Assembly: GCA_029168955.1 (NCBI GenBank)
Contig: JAPDOI010001831.1
Location: forward strand, 62,001-126,000
DNA: 64,000 nucleotides
From: Aplectana chamaeleonis
Taxonomy: Eukaryota; Nematoda; Chromadorea; Rhabditida; Cosmocercidae
Reading direction: 5' to 3'
Shown here: piece after piece, positions 58,601 to 64,000 of the stretch
Numbering within the stretch: position 1 is the first letter of the stretch
Layout of the letters: each line of letters begins with the position of its first letter
Program-made: the position numbers and the translations under genes
The notes under the pieces: model-generated
Databases searched by the model: none
What the model saw: only the letters and a program-made list of their open reading frames with translations
What the model was told of the DNA's origin: nothing

Positions 58601-59756
58601 AACGGAATAAGGAGAACTGAGGATCCCCGAGTTTGTGTGATTCCAAATCTACTCTATTTGCCCGCCTGACATTTTTTTACCTCCAATTCTCTACTCGTTA
58701 AAACATGAGCGCAAACTCCTTTTATTGTAAACTTTAGAACACGAGCACAGATTTTTGATTCTGTGGAGATCCTCTTCGTGGTCTTCCGTGGTGGTGCTTG
58801 AGGAGGCGTTGCCTGGATGGTGTAGCTGGCTGCCGCTGCTATGGTCGATGGCGTTGCTGTCTGTCGTGGTCGTTGAGTGGCGTTGACGTTGATTGCGGGG
58901 ACGAAGGCTTGGTGGCGATGATGGTGGAGGCGAATCGGCTGGTTGGTGGTGGCGGTAAGCGTAGGTTATGCAGTCTGGTCAGTCGTGCGATCACACGGTG
59001 TCGCCGATTATGGTCTTTTGACTAGGCTCAATGTCCGGCCAATTGCTCAATTGCAAGCTTATGATCTTATATTCGCATGATAAGCAGGAACCTAATTGGG
59101 AACCATGAATGGGTAAACAGTGATGAACCGCTCGATGGCGAAATGTTTTCTGGAATGTTTTTGTATATTTTTATTTCCAGAACCTTTTGATCCGCGTCTT
59201 CGATGATACCGCCTACGGCTTTCGCGAGATCGGGGGATCCACTACGTCATGGACAACACTGAATAGCATGTGATGGTCGCCTTACTAACCTCTAATCCTT
59301 AATCACTTTTTTAAAAAATACTCACCCATGTATTTCTCAATGCTGGTATGTAATTAGTGTTTTTCTTTTCCTTGTCCCGCTTGATAGCTAATATGCTGTC
59401 ATTATGGTGTGCCCCAACTGTGCTAATTAAATTTCATGCATGATTTGTTTTATGTTATCTCAGCAATTATTGGACACTTTCACTGCTGCTTATCTGCTTG
59501 CTTGCCTCCTTCCTTTGCAATCGCCCGGTGTGAGTACCAGTTTAGAGAGGCTTTTTGAGATACAGAGCCCGCCCGGGAATGGTTTATCCAGTTGCGGGCT
59601 CAGGAGGTAGTAGAGCGCCAATGCAGCCAATGGGTTTGCAGCAATAGTGGATTAAAAAGCCCAACATAGGAATCAATTAATTCATCATTTCGAGTGAAAT
59701 TTTTGTGAAAAAATCTTAGCACAGTTGACTGCCCTGTCGTCTGCTATGAACGGAAC
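58601..59756. other. No gene recognised
   Basis: 58740-59030 is rich in GGTGG/GTGGTCG strings. Nothing supports a coding exon or RNA gene. Confidence 0.35.
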
Positions 59757-60013
59757 CTTACTCTGAGACGGTCAAAGTTCGTACACAATGTAAATTGACC
59801 ACGCTGGACTCAAACATACTACTCTCGTGACACCTAGTTTTCAAAGTTATCGACTTCTGGCGGGACCACACCTGAGAAAGGTATGAGCCCTCATACTGTA
59901 TGTAACGGCCTTCGGCATTACTCTGTGACGGTCAAAGCTCATATACAAGGTAAATCTAACACGCTGGACTCAACCATCCTATTATCGTGACACCTAGTTT
60001 TCAAAATTATCGA
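59757..60013. repeat. ~156-bp satellite array, left part (about 2 copies)
   Basis: Units with TTACTCTGWGACGGTCAAAG, GTGACACCTAGTTTTCAAA and ACTTCTGGCGGGACCACACC. More diverged than the right part. Confidence 0.9.
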
Positions 60014-61718
60014 TAGCCTACAAGGCTATCAAAGAAATGCTTAATTCGAAGGCTATCGGACCTGACGGTATCTCTCCCGCCATCCTGAAGAAGCTTCCCA
60101 TGGAACTTCTACCGATGCTGGCCGATATCATTAACACTTCTTTTCGGACCTGCATTCTACCCCAAGATTGGAAAACAGCTAATGTGATACCGTTGCCAAA
60201 GCCAGGCAAGTCCCAAAGTACGGCAAAAGGCTTTCGACCTATTAGCCTTTAATCTCCCGTCGCCAAATTAACTGAAAAGTTGATCGTGAGGGACCTGGCT
60301 GCTCAAAATGAGCGATAGCAGCATCAGCATGGGTTCAGGAAACTTCACTCTACTACTACTGCTCTATTGGAGATCGTAAGCTTTGCGGTCGACGGATTCA
60401 ACACCAGAAAGCCCCTAAGAACGGCGGCCGTTGCCCTCGACCTGACCAAAGCGTTTGACTCTGATAACTTGGGACTGCTATCCGACAAACTGTTGAAGTC
60501 CTCGCTGCCATCCTGGCAGAAGCGATGGATTGCAGTGTTTACTAAAGGCCGCCGGGCTAAGGTTCAGTTCCAGAATCACGTATCCGATAGCATTCCAATA
60601 GCAGCCGGTGTTCCGCAAGGCGGAGTGTTGTCCCCTGCCCTATTCAGCCTGTATCTTGAGGACATTCCCGAGCCACCACAGGATATAAAGATTGTTTTGT
60701 ACGACGACGACATCACCGTCATGTGCCAGGACCGTGACCTGCGTAGCCGCTAACAAGATCAGCGCCTATCTCGTCGAGTTGAAGCTTTTCCTCGATAATC
60801 AAATGCTCACAGTCTCTGCTGCAAAGTCTTCTGTATCAGTGTTCACAACAAGCTCCAAGGAACACAGTGCCCGCCCAGATGTCAGATGGGATGGTAATCG
60901 TTTGCCAGCAGTAAGATTCCCAAAGCTGCTTGGTCTTATTCTCGATCCATCACTGAGGTTCCACAAAAACGCGGAACAGAAACAGAAAGTCGTCAGAGCA
61001 AAGCTTAATATTCTGAGAGCTCTTGGAGGAACATCATGGGAGGCAGCCGAGAGACTATACTGAGAACCTACAGAGCAATGCTTCAGCCGGCTCTGGAACA
61101 TGCGGCACTAGTGTAGAAGCACCTGGTGTCAGACTGCTCCTGGAATAAGCTGCATTGTGTACAGAATGCTGCGCTTAGAATTGCTACCGGTTGAGCGAGG
61201 AGCTCCCCAATAGAACATCTTCACGCGGAGGCCTGCATATTGCCAGTCAAGGGGCATTGTGAACTCCAGGCACAGCAGATGTATATTAATGTTCTGAGAC
61301 AGCCGAGTCATCCGACAAAGAGAATTATGAAGCCTATTAGAGAGAGGTCGAATAGGACGCCGTTCGCAGATGGTCCTCGTAAAGTTGATGTACAGAGATG
61401 GGCCGACTCGAACATGGAAAGGCTCCGTCTTCTGCATGAAGAGCGCACCCAGTTCGTTCGAGGACATCTGGAGAAAACGGTTGTGAACCCTATCTTGGGA
61501 GCAGTGCCGCCTCGGGTTTGCGAGTCCGAGTCTCAACTCGGCAGGCGAGCCAGATGTGCTGACTGTGGTGCTCCCGGACACGACACGGCGCACTTGTTCA
61601 TGTGCCCGAGGAGACCTACCTCTTTAACAACAATGGACCTTTGGACGAATCCTGTGAAGGTCGCTCAGTTCCTCAACCTATGACAAAAACCACGTTAAGG
61701 CTGCAGAAGAAGAAGAAG
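60014..61718 (+). mobile_element. Jockey-like LINE, 5' truncated, inserted in the satellite array
   Basis: Target duplication AAAATTATCGA (60003-60013) and AAAATCATCGA (61719-61729), both in the satellite context that precedes CTTCTGG. The 3' end is a short UTR and a (GAA)n tail. The left end starts inside the reverse transcriptase region, so the copy is 5' truncated, as is usual for target-primed insertion. Confidence 0.92.
60020..61683 (+). pseudogene. Jockey-like reverse transcriptase, decayed
   Basis: Blocks in order: NSKAIGPDGISPAILKKLP, TSFRTCILPQDWKTANVIPL, GFRPISL then a TAA stop (about 60250), a TAG stop (about 60316), HGFRKLHSTTTALLE, AAVALDLTKAFDS, GVPQGGVLSPALFSLYLEDI, YDDD at 60700-60711 (the usual Ala of YADD is Asp), stop 60751, a frameshift to KLFLDNQMLTVSAAKSSVSV and PKLLGLILDPSLRFH. 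The C-terminal 147-codon stretch ends with CADCGAPGHDTAHLFMC and LWTNPVKVAQFLNL, the Jockey-type zinc-knuckle tail. Confidence 0.88.
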
Positions 61719-64000
61719 AAAATCATCGACTTCTGGCGGGATCACACCTGAGAAAGGTATGAGCCCTAATACTGTAGCGGCCTTCGGCGTTACTCTGAGA
61801 CGGTCAAAGCTCGTATACAATGTAAATCGACCACGCTGGACTCAAACATCCTACTCTCGTGACACCTAGTTTTCAAAACTATCGACTTCTGGCGGGACCA
61901 CATCTGAGAAAGGTACGAGCCCTCATACTGTAGCGGCCTTCGGTGTTACTCTGAGACGGTCAAAGCTCGTATACAATGTAAATCGACCACGCTGGACTCA
62001 AACATCCTACTCTCGTGACACCTAGTTTTCAAAACTATCGACTAGAAAGGTACGAGCCCTCATACTGTAGCGGCCTTCGGCGTTACTCTGAGACGGTCAA
62101 AGCTCGTATACAATGTAAATCGACCACGCTGGACTCAAAAATCCTACTCTCGTGACACCTAGTTTTCAAAACTATCGACTTCTGGCGGGACCACACCTGA
62201 GAAAGGTACGAGCCCTCATACTGTAGCGGCCTTCGGCGTTACTCTGAGACGGTCAAAGCTCGTATACAATGTAAATCGACCACGCTGAACTCAAACATCC
62301 TACTCTCGTGACACCTAGTTTTCAAAACTATCGACTTCTGGCGGGACCACATCTGAAAGGTACGAGCCCTCATACTGTAGCGGCCTTCGGCGTTACTCTG
62401 AGACGGTCAAAGCTCGTATACAATGTAAATCGACCACGCTGGACTCAAACATCCTACTCTCGTGACACCTAGTTTTCAAAACTATCGACTTCTGGCGGGA
62501 CCACATCTGAGAAAGGTACGAGCCCTCATACTGTAGCGGCCTTCGGCGTTACTCTGAGACGGTCAAAGCTCGTATACAATGTAAATCGACCACGCTGGAC
62601 TCAAACATCCTACTCTCGTGACACCTAGTTTTCAAAACTATCGAATTCTGGCGGGACCACACCTGAGAAAGGTACGAGCCCTCATACTGTAGCGGCCTTC
62701 GGCGTTACTCTGAGACGGTCAAAGCTCGTATACAATGTAAATCGACCACGCTGGACTCAAAAATCCTACTCTCGTGACACCTAGTTTTCAAAATTGTGAC
62801 TTCTGGCGGGACCACAACTGAGAAAGGTATGAGCCCTCATACTGTAGCGGCATTCGGCGTTACTCTGAGACGGTCAAAGTTCGTACACAACGTTAATTGA
62901 CCACGCTAGACTCAAACATCCTACTTTCGTGACACCTAGTTTTCAAAATTACCGACTTCTGGCGGGACCACACCTGAGAAAGGTACGAGCCCTCATACTG
63001 TAGCGGCATTCGGCGTTACTCTGAGACGGTCAAAGCTCGTATACAATGTAAATCGACCACGCTAGACTCTAACATCCTACTTTCGTGACACCTAGTTTTC
63101 AAAATTATCGACTTCTGGCGGGACCACACCTGAGAAAGGTACGAGCCCTCATACTGTAGCGGCCTTCGGCGTTACTCTGAGTCGGCCAAAGCTCGTATAC
63201 AATGTAAATCGACCACGCTGGACTCATAAATCCTACTCTCGTGACACCTAGTTTTCAAAATTATCGACTTCTGGCGGGACCACACCTGAGAAAGGTACGA
63301 GCCCTCATACTGTAGCGGCCTTCGGCGTTACTCTGAGTCGGCAAAAGCTCGTATACAATGTAAATCGACCACGCTGGACTCAAACATCCTACTCTCGTGA
63401 CACCTAGTTTTCAAAATTATCGACTTCTGGCGGGACCACACCTAAGAAAGGTATGAATCCTCAAACTGTAGCGGCCTTCGGAGTTACTCTGGGACGGTCA
63501 AAGCTCGTATATAAGGTAATTCGACCACGCTAGACTCAAACATCCTACTTTCGTGACACCTAGTTTTCAAAATTATCGACTTCTGGCGGGACCACACCTG
63601 AGAAAGGTATGAGCCCTCATACTGTAGCGGCATTCGGCGTTACTCTGAGACGGTCAAAGTTCGTACACAATGTAAATTGACCACGCTAGACTCAAACATC
63701 CTACTTTCGTGACACTTAGTTTTCAAAATTATCGACTTCTGGCGGGACCACTCCTGAGAAAGGTACGAGCCCTCGTACTGTAGCGGCCTTCGGCGTTACT
63801 CTGAGACGGTCAAAGCTCGTATACAATGTAAATCGACCACGCTGAACTCAAACATCCTACTCTCGTGACACCTAGGTTTCAAAACTATCGACTTCTGGCG
63901 GGACCACATCTGAGAAAGGTACGAGCCCTCATACTGTAGCGGCCTTCGGCGTTACTCTGAGACGGTCAAAGCTCGTATACAATGTAAATCGACCACGCTG
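61719..64000. repeat. ~156-bp satellite array, about 14-15 copies, running off the window
   Basis: GTGACACCTAG recurs at a 154-156-bp spacing (62154, 62310, 62464, 62620, 62776, 62931, 63086, 63241, 63397 and on). One unit near 62030 lacks about 20 bp. Copies are highly similar, indicating recent amplification or homogenisation. Confidence 0.97.

Overview
The window is eukaryotic DNA from a nematode, most likely a strongylid (hookworm-like, clade V) parasite. The evidence is a split gene with small exons and TTTCAG-type acceptors encoding a two-domain Ancylostoma-secreted-protein (ASP/CAP) polypeptide, plus a dense nematode-type repeat load: CR1-, RTE- and Jockey-like LINEs, a Penelope-like element, mariner, hAT-like and piggyBac-like elements, and many foldback MITEs. 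No operon, rRNA, tRNA or CRISPR was seen.

Layout. (1) 1277-8203: a 6.9-kb hAT-like unit with an 8-bp target duplication. It encloses foldback palindromes and a roughly 1.3-kb minisatellite carrying about thirty TGACGTCA palindromes. (2) 8482-31452, minus strand: the only convincing host gene. It has 14 exons, about 430 codons, a signal peptide and two CAP domains. Its introns are swollen by transposons; the 14.3-kb intron 7 holds an 8.7-kb hAT-like element that itself contains a second hAT-like element, and intron 2 holds a third hAT-like element inside a foldback element. (3) 31500-41170: repeat-derived DNA with a decayed Penelope-like element (about 36068-39992), broken by a TTAA-specific MITE. 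(4) 41176-48310: MITEs and a CR1-like LINE split by a foldback element and a mariner. (5) 48940-52660: two RTE-like LINE remnants tail to tail. (6) 52980-58600: a second CR1-like LINE split by a ~1.9-kb insert. (7) 59757-64000: a ~156-bp satellite array, still running at the window edge, interrupted by a 5'-truncated Jockey-like LINE with its target duplication.

The host gene encodes a predicted secreted CAP protein. Domain 2 keeps the CAP residue tetrad, while domain 1 appears to have lost part of it. One exon junction in domain 1 (exons 5/6) does not keep frame as read, so the gene is either slightly damaged or carries a one-base sequence error. The strongest unusual pattern is a shared architecture in four hAT-like elements: short TIRs of the type YAGRG, 8-bp target duplications, and subterminal short-period arrays in the same (not inverted) orientation at both ends, with a different motif in each element.
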